Below, piece by piece: positions 30,967 to 40,205 of a DNA stretch of 64,000 nt (position 1 is its first letter; each line of letters starts with the position of its first letter). The translations under genes and the position numbers were made by a program. Source of the stretch: Pseudomonas sp. MF4836 (lineage in GTDB: Bacteria; Pseudomonadota; Gammaproteobacteria; Pseudomonadales; Pseudomonadaceae); the NCBI RefSeq assembly GCF_002018875.1, contig NZ_MVOL01000018.1:1-64000 (forward strand), given 5' to 3'. Below the pieces are notes generated by a model that was not told the origin of the DNA, made no database searches, and saw only the letters and a list, made by a program, of their open reading frames with translations.

Positions 30967-33318
30967 ATGGACGTCACCACAATGAACAATTCGCTCCACA
31001 CTTCCGGCAAGCCCCACGCTGATCACGATCACGATCACGATCACGATCACGATCACGATCACGATCACGATCACGATCACGATCACGATCACGATCACGG
31101 CCAGGAGCCGAAGCTGCAGGCCATCCCCAAGCATGACCACGGCAGCCATGGCGATTCCTGCTGCTCGTCCAAAGTCGCACCGGCGCAGGTCCAGTTGAGC
31201 GCGACCATCAGCGCCAGCGCCCGCCTGAGCAGTTTTCGTATCGAAGCCATGGACTGTCCGACCGAGCAGACGCTGATCCAGAACAAACTGGGCAAGCTGG
31301 CCGGTGTGCAGCAATTGCAGTTCAACCTGATCAACCGGGTCCTGGGGGTCACCCACGACTTGCCGAGCACCGCGCCGATTATCGAAGCCATCAAGTCCCT
31401 GGGCATGCAGGCCGAGCCGATCGAGCAGGGCGCCGACGCCGAGCCGGCAGCGCCCGCGGTGAAAAAACACTGGTGGCCGCTGGCCCTGTCCGGCGTAGGG
31501 GCACTGGCCGCGGAAGTGATCCACTTCACCGACAGTGCGCCGTCGTGGGTGATTGCCCTGGTGGCGCTGGTGTCGATTCTCAGCGGTGGCCTGGGCACCT
31601 ATAAAAAGGGCTGGATCGCCCTGAAGAACCTCAACCTCAACATCAACGCGCTGATGAGTATCGCGGTGACCGGCGCGGTGCTGATCGGCCAGTGGCCGGA
31701 AGCGGCGATGGTGATGTTCCTGTTCACCGTGGCCGAGCTGATTGAAGCGCGTTCCCTGGACCGGGCTCGCAACGCCATCGGTGGCCTGATGCAGATGACC
31801 CCGGAACAGGTCACGGTGCAGTTGCCGGACGGAACCTGGGTCGAACGTGAAGCCAAGAGCATCGAACTCGGAGCCTTGGTCCGGGTACGCCCCGGTGAGC
31901 GCATCGGCCTCGATGGCGAGGTGGTCTCGGGCAGTTCGACCATTGACCAGGCGCCGATTACCGGCGAAAGCCTGCCGATTGAAAAGACCGTGGGCGACAA
32001 GGTCTTCGCCGGCACCATCAACCAGGCCGGCTCCCTGGAATATAAAGTCACCGCCGCGGCCAACAACTCGACCCTGGCGCGAATCATCCACGCCGTGGAG
32101 CAGGCGCAGGGCGCACGGGCGCCGACCCAGCGCTTTGTCGACAAGTTCTCCACCATTTACACCCCGGTAGTCTTTGTTTTTGCCCTGGCCGTGGCCGTGA
32201 TTCCGCCGCTGTTCATGGGCGCGGCCTGGTTCGACTGGATCTACCGCGCCCTGGTGCTGCTAGTGGTGGCGTGCCCGTGTGCACTGGTGATTTCCACCCC
32301 GGTCACCATCGTCAGCGGCCTGGCCGCCGCCGCGCGCAAAGGGATCCTGGTCAAGGGCGGGGTGTACCTGGAGGGCGGTTACAAGCTTGACTACCTGGCC
32401 CTGGACAAGACCGGCACCATCACCCACGGCAAGCCGGTGCAGACCGACTTCCTGCCCCTCGACCCCCTGGCCGAAAACACCGCGCCGGCATTGGCCGCCA
32501 GCCTGGCCGGGCGTTCGGACCACCCGGTGTCGCTGGCCATCGCCAATGCGGCTGTGGATAAAAACCTGGCGCTGCACGCTGTGGATAACTTCCAGGCTCT
32601 GGCCGGGCGCGGCGTGAGTGGCGAGATCAACGGTGAGCTGTACCACCTGGGCAACCACCGCCTGGTGGAAGAACTGGGCCTGTGCTCGCCCGCCCTCGAG
32701 GAAAAACTCTTCGCCCTGGAAAAACAAGGCAAGACCGTGGTCCTGCTCCTCGACCGCTCCGGGCCGCTGGCGCTGTTTGCCGTGGCCGATACGGTCAAGG
32801 ACACCAGCCGCGAAGCCATTGCCCAGCTACATGAGCTGGGGGTCAAGACCCTGATGCTGACCGGTGACAACCCGCACACCGCCCAGGCCATTGCGGCCCA
32901 GGTGGGCATCGACCAGGCGCGAGGTGACCTGCTGCCCACCGACAAGCTGCAAGCGATTGAAGCGCTGTATGCCCAGGGGCACCGCGTGGGTATGGTCGGC
33001 GACGGCATCAACGACGCGCCGGCCCTGGCCCGGGCCGAAATCGGTTTCGCCATGGCCGCCGCTGGCACTGACACCGCGATTGAAACTGCCGATGTCGCCC
33101 TGATGGACGACGATCTGCGCAAAATCCCGGCGTTTATCCGCCTGTCGCGTCAGACCTCAAATATCCTGGTGCAAAATATCGCCCTGGCGCTGGTGATCAA
33201 GGCGATCTTTCTTGGAGTAACCTTTGCCGGCCTGGCCACGATGTGGATGGCAGTCTTTGCCGACATGGGGGTCAGCCTGTTGGTGGTGTTCAATGGTTTG
33301 CGCCTGTTGCGCAAATAA
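30967..33318 (+). CDS. cadA: Cadmium/zinc-translocating P-type ATPase CadA, with long Asp-His tail
   Basis: A 783-residue PIB-type ATPase. The start at 30967 (MDVTTMNNSL) is chosen after the promoter. The N-terminal tail is a run of Asp-His repeats, then an HMA-like domain with MDCPTEQTL. Membrane helices carry the CPC motif (VACPCALVIS); the phosphorylation motif is DKTGTITHGK and the hinge is MVGDGINDAPALA. It exports Cd(II), Zn(II) and Pb(II). The run of Asp-His could bind metal before transport. It sits 15 bases before the LysR gene, probably by chance packing. Confidence 0.93.
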   Translation: MDVTTMNNSLHTSGKPHADHDHDHDHDHDHDHDHDHDHDHDHDHGQEPKLQAIPKHDHGSHGDSCCSSKVAPAQVQLSATISASARLSSFRIEAMDCPTEQTLIQNKLGKLAGVQQLQFNLINRVLGVTHDLPSTAPIIEAIKSLGMQAEPIEQGADAEPAAPAVKKHWWPLALSGVGALAAEVIHFTDSAPSWVIALVALVSILSGGLGTYKKGWIALKNLNLNINALMSIAVTGAVLIGQWPEAAMVMFLFTVAELIEARSLDRARNAIGGLMQMTPEQVTVQLPDGTWVEREAKSIELGALVRVRPGERIGLDGEVVSGSSTIDQAPITGESLPIEKTVGDKVFAGTINQAGSLEYKVTAAANNSTLARIIHAVEQAQGARAPTQRFVDKFSTIYTPVVFVFALAVAVIPPLFMGAAWFDWIYRALVLLVVACPCALVISTPVTIVSGLAAAARKGILVKGGVYLEGGYKLDYLALDKTGTITHGKPVQTDFLPLDPLAENTAPALAASLAGRSDHPVSLAIANAAVDKNLALHAVDNFQALAGRGVSGEINGELYHLGNHRLVEELGLCSPALEEKLFALEKQGKTVVLLLDRSGPLALFAVADTVKDTSREAIAQLHELGVKTLMLTGDNPHTAQAIAAQVGIDQARGDLLPTDKLQAIEALYAQGHRVGMVGDGINDAPALARAEIGFAMAAAGTDTAIETADVALMDDDLRKIPAFIRLSRQTSNILVQNIALALVIKAIFLGVTFAGLATMWMAVFADMGVSLLVVFNGLRLLRK
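31021..31098 (+). repeat. (GATCAC)13 tandem repeat inside cadA
   Basis: Thirteen perfect copies of the hexamer GATCAC in frame encode 13 Asp-His pairs. Perfect identity at DNA level, with no third-position change, points to recent expansion by slippage. Copy number could vary between cells. Confidence 0.97.
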
Positions 33319-33333
33319 CGACGAGAGTGCGCA

Positions 33334-34197
33334 GTGCTGAGTGCCGAGCTGAAGGCTTTTTACATGGTCGCCCGCCTGGGCAGCATTACCCTGGCGGCGA
33401 AAAAGCTCGGCCTTAGCCAGCCGACGGTCACCACCCAGATTCGCCACCTGGAAAGCCAGTACGCGGTTGAGCTGTTCTACCGTGGCGGTCGCCGCCTGAG
33501 CCTGAGCGACGAGGGTGCGCGGCTGCTGCCGATGGTCAAGCAACTGTTGCAGCAGGAGGCGGACATCGAGTTCTTCCTGCGCAACAGCGGCCAGATGCAG
33601 GGCAGCCTGCGCATCGCCGCCACCGCGCCGTATTACATCCTCGACCTGGTCAAGACCTTCCGCGAGCGCTTGCCCCAGGTCCAGGTGGCCGTGGAAATCG
33701 GCAATTCGCAGCAGGTGCTGGAGGCGCTGGAAGAGTACCGAGTGGACATCGCCGCCTCGTCGCAACTGCTCGAAGACCCACGCTTGATCCGCCGGGTGCT
33801 GGGCACCGACCCACTGGTGCTGGCGGTGCATCGCAACCATCCGCTGGCGGCGCTGGACCACGTGCCCCTGAGTGCATTGGTCGGGCATACCCTGTTGATG
33901 CGTGAAGCCGGCTCGACCACCCGCAGCCTGACCGAAGAACTGCTCAACAGTGCCCAGGTCAGCTTCGGCCCGCTGCTGGAGATCGGCAGCCGTGAGTCGA
34001 TCCGCGAAGCCGTGCTGCGCAACATCGGCATCAGCATCATCGCCCGCCAGGAAGTGCCCCACGACCCGCAATTGCGGGTGCTGACCTTCGAAAACGCCCC
34101 ACAGATCGCCGAGTACCTGTACTGCCTCAAGGAGCGTAAAAACGCGCGTCTGCCGGCGGCCTTCCTCGGGTTGGCCCAGGAAATGGCCGGCTGCTGA
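33334..34197 (+). CDS. LysR-family regulator of the phosphonate cluster
   Basis: A 287-residue protein with an N-terminal winged HTH (GSITLAAKKLGLSQPTVTTQ) and a periplasmic-binding-like effector domain from about residue 90. It is in the same direction as the phosphonate ABC genes and 137 bases ahead of them. LysR proteins at such loci usually activate the adjacent transport and catabolic genes. The effector is unknown; 2-aminoethylphosphonate or a related compound is likely from context. Confidence 0.85.
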   Translation: MLSAELKAFYMVARLGSITLAAKKLGLSQPTVTTQIRHLESQYAVELFYRGGRRLSLSDEGARLLPMVKQLLQQEADIEFFLRNSGQMQGSLRIAATAPYYILDLVKTFRERLPQVQVAVEIGNSQQVLEALEEYRVDIAASSQLLEDPRLIRRVLGTDPLVLAVHRNHPLAALDHVPLSALVGHTLLMREAGSTTRSLTEELLNSAQVSFGPLLEIGSRESIREAVLRNIGISIIARQEVPHDPQLRVLTFENAPQIAEYLYCLKERKNARLPAAFLGLAQEMAGC

Positions 34198-34334
34198 ACC
34201 TGCCGTGCAGGGTTGCCTGGCCCCGGGCCAACCCAAATCTGCCAATACCACTATCGGCAACTTTTGCCTCGCTGCCACAGTAACTACGCATTCGTTCCCT
34301 AGGATGGCCTGCATCTGCTTGATGAGGCCCCTCC

Positions 34335-35411
34335 ATGAACAACTCGATTGCCACTGCCCTGAGCAACCCCGGTGCACCGATGAAGGTGCGCGGTCTGCAG
34401 AAACGCTTTGGCGCCTTTGCGGCGCTGGATAACGTGTCCCTGGACGTGGCGGCCGGCGAGCTGGTGTGCCTGCTCGGCCCGTCTGGCTGCGGCAAGACCA
34501 CGCTGCTGCGCTGCATCGCCGGCCTTGAGCGCCAGGACCAGGGCGAGTTGTACCTGGGTGAGCGCGATGTGTCGCGCCTGGCGCCTCAGGCCCGGGACTA
34601 CGGGATCCTGTTCCAGTCCTACGCGTTGTTCCCCAACCTCAGCGTCGAGGCCAACATCGCCTACGGCCTGGCTGGCAGCGGGCGCGACGAGGTGCGCCAG
34701 CGGGTAGGGCAGATGCTTGAGCTGGTGGGCCTGACCGGCAGCGAAAAGAAGTACCCCGGCCAGCTGTCCGGCGGCCAGCAGCAGCGGGTGGCCCTGGCCC
34801 GTGCCCTGGCACCGGCGCCTTCCCTGCTGTTGCTCGACGAGCCGATGTCGGCCCTGGATGCCCGGGTTCGCGAGCACCTGTGCACCGAGCTGCGCCAATT
34901 GCAGCGGCGCCTGGGCGTGACCACCTTGATGGTGACCCACAACCAGGACGAGGCCATGTTGATGGCCGACCGCATCGCGGTGATGAACAACGGCAAGGTC
35001 GAGCAGTACGCCACGCCGCAGGAAATCTACGACCGGCCGGCGACGCCTTTCGTCGCCGAGTTCGTCGGCCAGGGCAACTGGCTGCCCTTCAGCCGTAACA
35101 GCGAGAGCCATGCCCAGGTCGGCGGAATGAGCATGCGCCTGGCCGACAACAGCGGCAAAGCCGCGTCGGGCCGGCTGTTCTGCCGCCCGGAGGCGATCAG
35201 CGTCAACCCGCTGGTGCACGAGGAAAACCTGTTCCCGGCCAAGGTCCGTGAAATCACCTTCCTCGGTAATCGCTGCCGCATGAGTTTTGAGCTGGAGCAT
35301 TTGCCCGGCCATGCGCTGCTCGCCGAACTGGCGCCCGAAGCCATGCCGCGCCTGGGGGCGCAGAACATCATGGTCGCCCTGCCGCCGCGCAGCCTGCAGG
35401 TGTTTGCCTGA
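34335..35411 (+). CDS. ABC transporter ATPase, 2-aminoethylphosphonate-type
   Basis: A 358-residue ABC ATPase with Walker A GPSGCGKTTLL, Q-loop LFQSYALF, signature LSGGQQQRVALARAL, Walker B LLLLDEPMSALD, H-loop VTHNQDEAM, and a C-terminal TOBE-type domain. Similar subunits serve 2-aminoethylphosphonate and iron or thiamin uptake; neighbours favour phosphonate. The stop overlaps the permease start by one base. Confidence 0.87.
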   Translation: MNNSIATALSNPGAPMKVRGLQKRFGAFAALDNVSLDVAAGELVCLLGPSGCGKTTLLRCIAGLERQDQGELYLGERDVSRLAPQARDYGILFQSYALFPNLSVEANIAYGLAGSGRDEVRQRVGQMLELVGLTGSEKKYPGQLSGGQQQRVALARALAPAPSLLLLDEPMSALDARVREHLCTELRQLQRRLGVTTLMVTHNQDEAMLMADRIAVMNNGKVEQYATPQEIYDRPATPFVAEFVGQGNWLPFSRNSESHAQVGGMSMRLADNSGKAASGRLFCRPEAISVNPLVHEENLFPAKVREITFLGNRCRMSFELEHLPGHALLAELAPEAMPRLGAQNIMVALPPRSLQVFA

Positions 35412-37135
35412 TGGGCGCGCAGATCGCCCTGCCGCTGCCGGGCAAGCAGGTACGCCAGGCCTCCCGCGCCGAGCTGGGCGATCGGCTGTTTGTGGTCGGT
35501 GGCAAGGTCCTGCTCCTGTGCCTGCTGGGGGTTGCTGTGCTGATGCCGTTGCTGGCGATCTTCTGGCGCGGCTTCAGCAGTGAAGCCGGGCAGGGCGGTG
35601 GGCTGGTGGCGGCGCGGGAACTGCTGCGCAGCGAAAACTTCCACTGGCTGCTGGGCAACAGCCTGAAAGTCTCCCTCAGCGTGGCGGCCATCGTGGTGCC
35701 GCTGGCTTATCTGTTCGCCTACGCCCTGCAACGCACCCTGATCCCGGGCAAGGCTGTCTGGCGCGGTCTATCCCTGCTGCCGCTGATGGCGCCCTCGATG
35801 CTGCCGGGCATCGCCCTGGTGTATCTGTTCGGCAACCAAGGCCTGCTGCGCGGGCTGCTGTCGGACAACATCTACGGCTTCTGGGGGATTGTCCTGGGGG
35901 AGGTGATCTACACCTTTCCCCACGCCTTGATGATTTTGCTCTCGGCGCTGTCCCTGGCCGATGCGCGGCTGTTCGACGCAGCGTCGAGCATGGGCGCGAG
36001 CCCGGCCAAGGCCTTTCGCAGCATCACCTGGCCTGCGACCCGGCAGGCGGTGTTCGCCGCGTTTTGCCTGGTGTTCACCCTGACCATCACCGACTTCGGC
36101 GTGCCCGTGGTGGTCGGCGGCGACTATCAGGTGCTGGCACTGGAGGCCTACAAGGCGGTGGTCGGTCAGCAACAGTTCGGGCGTGGTGCCCTGATCGGCA
36201 TGGTGTTGTTGCTGCCGGCGCTGTTCAGCTTCGCGGTCGATGCCTGGTTGCGCCGACGCCATGGCGACTCCATGAGCGGCCGGGCCCAGGTCTTCAAGCC
36301 GCTGCCAAGTCGCGTCCGGGACGGCTGCTACCTGGCCATCGTGCTGCTGATCTGCGCGGCGTTGCTGCTGGTGTTCGGCATGGCGGTGTTCTCGTCCCTG
36401 GTCAAATTCTGGCCGTACAACCTGTCGCTTTCGCTCAATCACTATCAGTTCAGCGACACCGCCGGCGGTGGCTGGCTGGCCTATCGCAACAGCCTGACCA
36501 TGGCCCTGTGCACCGCCCTGATCGGCAGTGGGCTGATTTTCACCGGCGCCTACCTGATGGAGAAGACCCAGGGGCAGCGCGGCCTGAACCTGCTGCTGCG
36601 CATGCTGAGCTTTGTACCGATGGCAGTGCCGGGCCTGGTCCTGGGCCTGGGCTACGTGTTCTTTTTCAACCTCAACGGCAACCCGCTGCATGTGTTCTAC
36701 GGAACCATGAGCCTGCTGGTGGTGTGCACCATCGCTCACTATTTGACCACCGCGCAGATGACCGCCACCACTGCCCTGCGCCAGCTCGACGCCGAGTTCG
36801 AAGCTGCCGCGCTGTCGCTCAAGGCGCCGCTGTACCGGCACTACTGGCGGGTCACGCTGCCGATCTGCCTGCCGGCGCTGCTGGACATCGTGCGCTACCT
36901 GTTCGTCTCGGCCATGACCACGGTGTCGGCGGCGATTTTCCTCTACAGCCCGGACACCATTCTCGCCGCCGTCGCCGTGCTGAACATGGACGACGCCGGC
37001 AACGTCGGCGGCGCGGCGGCCATGTCGACCCTGATCCTCTTCACCTCGGCCGGCGTTTCGCTGCTGCTGGCCTGGGCCTCGCGCGGTTTGCTGCGCCGCT
37101 CCCAGGCTTGGCGCCAGACCGCGCCGGGCCACTGA
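35411..37135 (+). CDS. ABC permease, two permease units in one chain
   Basis: A 574-residue membrane protein with two six-helix units. Each has the ATPase-contact loop: ASSMGASPAKAFRSITWPAT in the first half and ALSLKAPLYRHYWRVTLPIC in the second. The chain thus forms the whole membrane part. It is overlapped by the ATPase gene and followed by the binding-protein gene 40 bases later. Substrate specificity comes from context: a phosphonate such as 2-aminoethylphosphonate. Confidence 0.87.
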   Translation: MGAQIALPLPGKQVRQASRAELGDRLFVVGGKVLLLCLLGVAVLMPLLAIFWRGFSSEAGQGGGLVAARELLRSENFHWLLGNSLKVSLSVAAIVVPLAYLFAYALQRTLIPGKAVWRGLSLLPLMAPSMLPGIALVYLFGNQGLLRGLLSDNIYGFWGIVLGEVIYTFPHALMILLSALSLADARLFDAASSMGASPAKAFRSITWPATRQAVFAAFCLVFTLTITDFGVPVVVGGDYQVLALEAYKAVVGQQQFGRGALIGMVLLLPALFSFAVDAWLRRRHGDSMSGRAQVFKPLPSRVRDGCYLAIVLLICAALLLVFGMAVFSSLVKFWPYNLSLSLNHYQFSDTAGGGWLAYRNSLTMALCTALIGSGLIFTGAYLMEKTQGQRGLNLLLRMLSFVPMAVPGLVLGLGYVFFFNLNGNPLHVFYGTMSLLVVCTIAHYLTTAQMTATTALRQLDAEFEAAALSLKAPLYRHYWRVTLPICLPALLDIVRYLFVSAMTTVSAAIFLYSPDTILAAVAVLNMDDAGNVGGAAAMSTLILFTSAGVSLLLAWASRGLLRRSQAWRQTAPGH

Positions 37136-37175
37136 TTCCGCCCCTCCACCCACACTCATTAAAAGGAACCGCACC

Positions 37176-38201
37176 ATGTTCAAGCCCCTGGCTCTTGCCG
37201 CTGCTGTCCTCACCGCCTTCAGCCTGAATGCCTTTGCCGCCAAGACCGAGTTGACGGTGTACACCGCCCTCGAAGCCGAGCAGCTGAAGTCCTACAAGCA
37301 AGCCTTCGAAAAGGCCAACCCGGACGTCGAGATCAAGTGGGTGCGCGATTCCACCGGGATCATCACCGCCAAGCTGTTGGCGGAAAAAGCCCGGCCACAG
37401 GCCGATGCGGTCTGGGGCCTGGCGGCGTCGAGCCTGGCGATCCTCGATCAACAGGGCATGCTGCAAAGCTACGCCCCCAAGGACCTGGGCCAGATCGGGC
37501 CCAACTACCGCGACGCCGCCAACCCGCCCGCCTGGGTCGGGATGGACGTGTGGGCCGCGACCATCTGCTTCAACACCGTGGAAGCGGAGAAGCAGGGCCT
37601 GACCAAGCCGGTCAGCTGGCAGGACCTGACCAAGCCCGAGTACAAGGGCAAGATCGTGATGCCCAACCCGGCGTCCTCCGGCACGGGCTTCCTCGATGTC
37701 AGCGCCTGGTTGCAGACTTTCGGCGAGAAGCAGGGCTGGCAGTACATGGATGAGCTGCACCAGAACATCGGCCAGTACGTCCACTCCGGCTCCAAGCCGT
37801 GCAAGCTGGCCGCTGCCGGCGAATTCCCGATCGGCATTTCCTTTGAGTACCCGGCGGTGCAGCTCAAGCGCCAGGGCGCGCCGCTGGATATCGTGCTGCC
37901 CAAAGAGGGCCTGGGCTGGGAAATCGAAGCCACTGCGGTGATCAAGGGCACCCCTCATAAAGAGGCGGCGAAGAGGCTCGCCGACTTCTCCGCCAGCCCA
38001 GCGGCGATGGAGCTGTACAAGGAAAACTTCGCGGTGCTGGCCCAGCCGGGTATCGCCAAGCCGCAGACCGAACTGCCGGCCGACTATGAGCAGCGCCTGA
38101 TCAAGAACGACTTCGCCTGGGCCTCGAAGAACCGCGACCAGATCCTCGCCGAATGGCGCAAGCGCTACGACGGCAAGTCGGAAAAAGTGGCGGCGCAGTA
38201 A
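37176..38201 (+). CDS. Periplasmic phosphonate-type substrate-binding protein
   Basis: A 341-residue protein with signal peptide MFKPLALAAAVLTAFSLNAFA, cleaved after AFA. The mature protein begins with KTELTVYTALEAEQLKSYKQ, a type of extracellular solute-binding protein used for 2-aminoethylphosphonate and for iron. The operon favours a phosphonate ligand. AAGGAACC lies upstream of the start. Confidence 0.85.
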   Translation: MFKPLALAAAVLTAFSLNAFAAKTELTVYTALEAEQLKSYKQAFEKANPDVEIKWVRDSTGIITAKLLAEKARPQADAVWGLAASSLAILDQQGMLQSYAPKDLGQIGPNYRDAANPPAWVGMDVWAATICFNTVEAEKQGLTKPVSWQDLTKPEYKGKIVMPNPASSGTGFLDVSAWLQTFGEKQGWQYMDELHQNIGQYVHSGSKPCKLAAAGEFPIGISFEYPAVQLKRQGAPLDIVLPKEGLGWEIEATAVIKGTPHKEAAKRLADFSASPAAMELYKENFAVLAQPGIAKPQTELPADYEQRLIKNDFAWASKNRDQILAEWRKRYDGKSEKVAAQ

Positions 38202-38258
38202 GCGCCAGGGACGCTCCCTGCGGGCCAAGGGCCTGTCAGGGGAGGACGAGTGGCTTTT

Positions 38259-38390
38259 TGTGGCGAGGGAGCTTGCTCCCGCTGGAGTGAACAGCACTCC
38301 TGACAGCAGAGTTTGCGGTGTGCTTGAAACGCCGCAGTACCCGGGGTTGGGACCGCTGAGCGGTCCAGCGGGAGCAAGCTCCCTCGCCAC
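38259..38390. repeat. REP doublet (inverted pair)
   Basis: GGCGAGGGAGCTTGCTCCC with flanking bases occurs at 38259-38285, and its inverted copy at 38365-38390, enclosing about 80 bases. This is the common REP palindrome of fluorescens-group genomes in an inverted pair. It lies between the binding-protein and oxidoreductase genes and may affect transcript stability. Confidence 0.92.
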
Positions 38391-38418
38391 GCCCGCCTAA
38401 TCTTTTCAGGACACGTAC

Positions 38419-39552
38419 ATGACTCGACACAGCGATATGCTGATTATCGGCGCCGGCATCCTGGGCCTGTCCCATGCCTATGCGGCCGCCAAGCGCGGCC
38501 TGCGGGTGCGGGTATTCGAGCGCAGCGCCACACCCCTGGGCGCATCGGTGCGCAACTTCGGCCAGGCCCTGGTCACCGGCCAGCCGCCGGGCATCATGCT
38601 TGAGCTGGCCCGGGCCAGCCGGGAGATCTGGGGTGACTGGGCGCAGTTGGCGGGGTTGCAGCTCAAGCGCAATGGGTCCTACCTGTTTGCCCGCACCGAG
38701 GCCGAAGAGCATCTGCTGCAAGCCTTTTGCAATGGGCGTGCAGTGGAGCACGGTTATCGGGTCGAGCTGCTGCGAGGCGCGGCCCTGAATGACCTGTACG
38801 GCGGCCAGTTTCGTCATCATCGTGCGGCGCTCCACGGCCTGGACGACCAGCAGTTGTATTCCCGCGAAGCGATTCCGACGCTGATCGAGTACCTGCGCCG
38901 CGACCTGGGGGTGGAGTTCCATTTTTCGACCCTGGTCCGCGACATCGAACCCGGGCAGTTGCACAGCACCGCCGGGACCTTTCGTGGCGCGCAGATCGTG
39001 CTCTGTTCCGGCCACGACTATCAGACCCTGCTCGCCGAACCCCTGGCCCGGCTCGAGCCGCAAATCTGTCGCCTGCAAATGCTCCGCGCCCGGCCCCAGG
39101 TCGACCTGAAGCTGCAGCACGCGCTGCTCACCGGCCTGAGTTGCGTGCACTACGGTGCGTTTTCCGACTTGCCGCAAGCGGCGGCGGTCCAGGCGCAAAT
39201 CCTGGCCCAGGCGCCCCATCTGCATGAGCATGGCATTCACCTGCTGATCAGCCCGACCCCTTACGGTGAGTTGATCATCGGCGATTCCCACGATTACGGT
39301 CGCGATCCTTCGCCATTCAATGCCGAACAAGTGGACGACTGGATGATCGAGCTGGCCGAGCAGACCCTGGGTTGCAAGGTTCAGGTGCTGGAGCGCTGGC
39401 AGGGCGTGTACGGCGCGCGCGGGCAGCAGCCGTTTTCGTTCCTGCAGGCGGCGCCGGGGGTGCATGCGTCCCTGATGCACACCGGAGTGGGGATGAGCGT
39501 TGGTCCGGCGATGGCGGAAAACAATATCGCCCGCCTGCTGGGAGAAAGCTGA
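38419..39552 (+). CDS. FAD-dependent oxidoreductase of the phosphonate cluster (TIGR03364-type)
   Basis: A 377-residue amine-oxidase-like flavoprotein. The FAD motif MLIIGAGILGLSHAYAAAKR is near the N-terminus, and the C-terminal GVYGARGQQPFSF and GVGMSVGPAMAENNIARLL complete the flavin site. This family occurs in phosphonate operons and probably oxidises N-methylated or related aminophosphonates. It overlaps the HD gene by one base (TGATG). The specific substrate is inferred. Confidence 0.82.
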   Translation: MTRHSDMLIIGAGILGLSHAYAAAKRGLRVRVFERSATPLGASVRNFGQALVTGQPPGIMLELARASREIWGDWAQLAGLQLKRNGSYLFARTEAEEHLLQAFCNGRAVEHGYRVELLRGAALNDLYGGQFRHHRAALHGLDDQQLYSREAIPTLIEYLRRDLGVEFHFSTLVRDIEPGQLHSTAGTFRGAQIVLCSGHDYQTLLAEPLARLEPQICRLQMLRARPQVDLKLQHALLTGLSCVHYGAFSDLPQAAAVQAQILAQAPHLHEHGIHLLISPTPYGELIIGDSHDYGRDPSPFNAEQVDDWMIELAEQTLGCKVQVLERWQGVYGARGQQPFSFLQAAPGVHASLMHTGVGMSVGPAMAENNIARLLGES

Positions 39553-40163
39553 TGGAGCATCAGGCCCGGGCGGTTGCCGAGGTGTTTGCGCTGTACGAGC
39601 GCTTTGGCGACCACGACTACATTGGCGAGCCGGTGTCGCAGATCGAGCACATGTCCCAGGCGGCGCAACTGGCCATGGCCGAAGGCTTTGACGATGAAGT
39701 GGTGTTGGCGGCGTTCTTTCACGACATAGGGCACATTTGCGCCGAAGATGCGGCAACCATGGATGGTTTCGGCGTGGTCAGCCATGAGCGGCTCGGTGCC
39801 GACTACCTGCGTCGGATCGGCTTCAGCGAGCGCCTGGCGCGGCTGGTGGAGTATCACGTGCAGGCCAAGCGCTACTTGACCCTCAAGGAGCCGGGTTATT
39901 ACCAGCGCCTCAGCGAAGCCAGCCGCCGGACCCTGGAGTTTCAGGGCGGGGTGATGAGTGCACAGGAGGCGATAGCTTTCGAGCAAGACCCGCTATGGGC
40001 CATCAGCCTGCGCTTGCGGCACTGGGACGAACAGGCCAAGGAGCTGTGGGTGCCGGTGATTGATATGCAGATCCTCAAGGACAAGGCGCTGGCCCTGCTG
40101 GCGCCGCTGCCGCTGGGCGGTTCGGACGCCGAGGTTATGCCGGGGGAACCCCGTCGTCAGTGA
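39552..40163 (+). CDS. PhnZ-like HD-domain phosphonate oxygenase
   Basis: A 203-residue HD-domain protein with HD motif FFHDIGH (57-61), further metal ligands H33, H78 and H102, and a Tyr-x-x-Glu (Y23, E26) equivalent to that of PhnZ. PhnZ uses a mixed-valence di-iron site and O2 to cleave the C-P bond of a hydroxylated aminoethylphosphonate. No Fe/2OG hydroxylase (PhnY) is in the window, so the substrate may be made elsewhere. The start at 39552 overlaps the upstream stop. Confidence 0.83.
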   Translation: MEHQARAVAEVFALYERFGDHDYIGEPVSQIEHMSQAAQLAMAEGFDDEVVLAAFFHDIGHICAEDAATMDGFGVVSHERLGADYLRRIGFSERLARLVEYHVQAKRYLTLKEPGYYQRLSEASRRTLEFQGGVMSAQEAIAFEQDPLWAISLRLRHWDEQAKELWVPVIDMQILKDKALALLAPLPLGGSDAEVMPGEPRRQ

Positions 40164-40170
40164 TGGCCGG

Positions 40171-40199
40171 CGCAGCCTCGTGCCTCGGCAGCGGCTACA
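40171..40199. repeat. Short REP-like element (single copy)
   Basis: CGCAGCCTCGTGCCTCGGCA followed by GCGGCTACA is a known Pseudomonas repeat type. Related sequences occur at 43560-43590 and 43651-43677. Confidence 0.65.
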
Positions 40200-40205
40200 G
40201 GTTGG

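Noticed and set aside
31021..31098. CRISPR-like array
   Set aside because: Perfect hexamers without spacers inside a coding frame: a simple tandem repeat.
30940..32091. Long minus-strand frame running from within cadA into cadR
   Set aside because: Only the last 149 residues, from 30894, match CadR. The rest is antisense to cadA and includes a low-complexity repeat from the GATCAC run.
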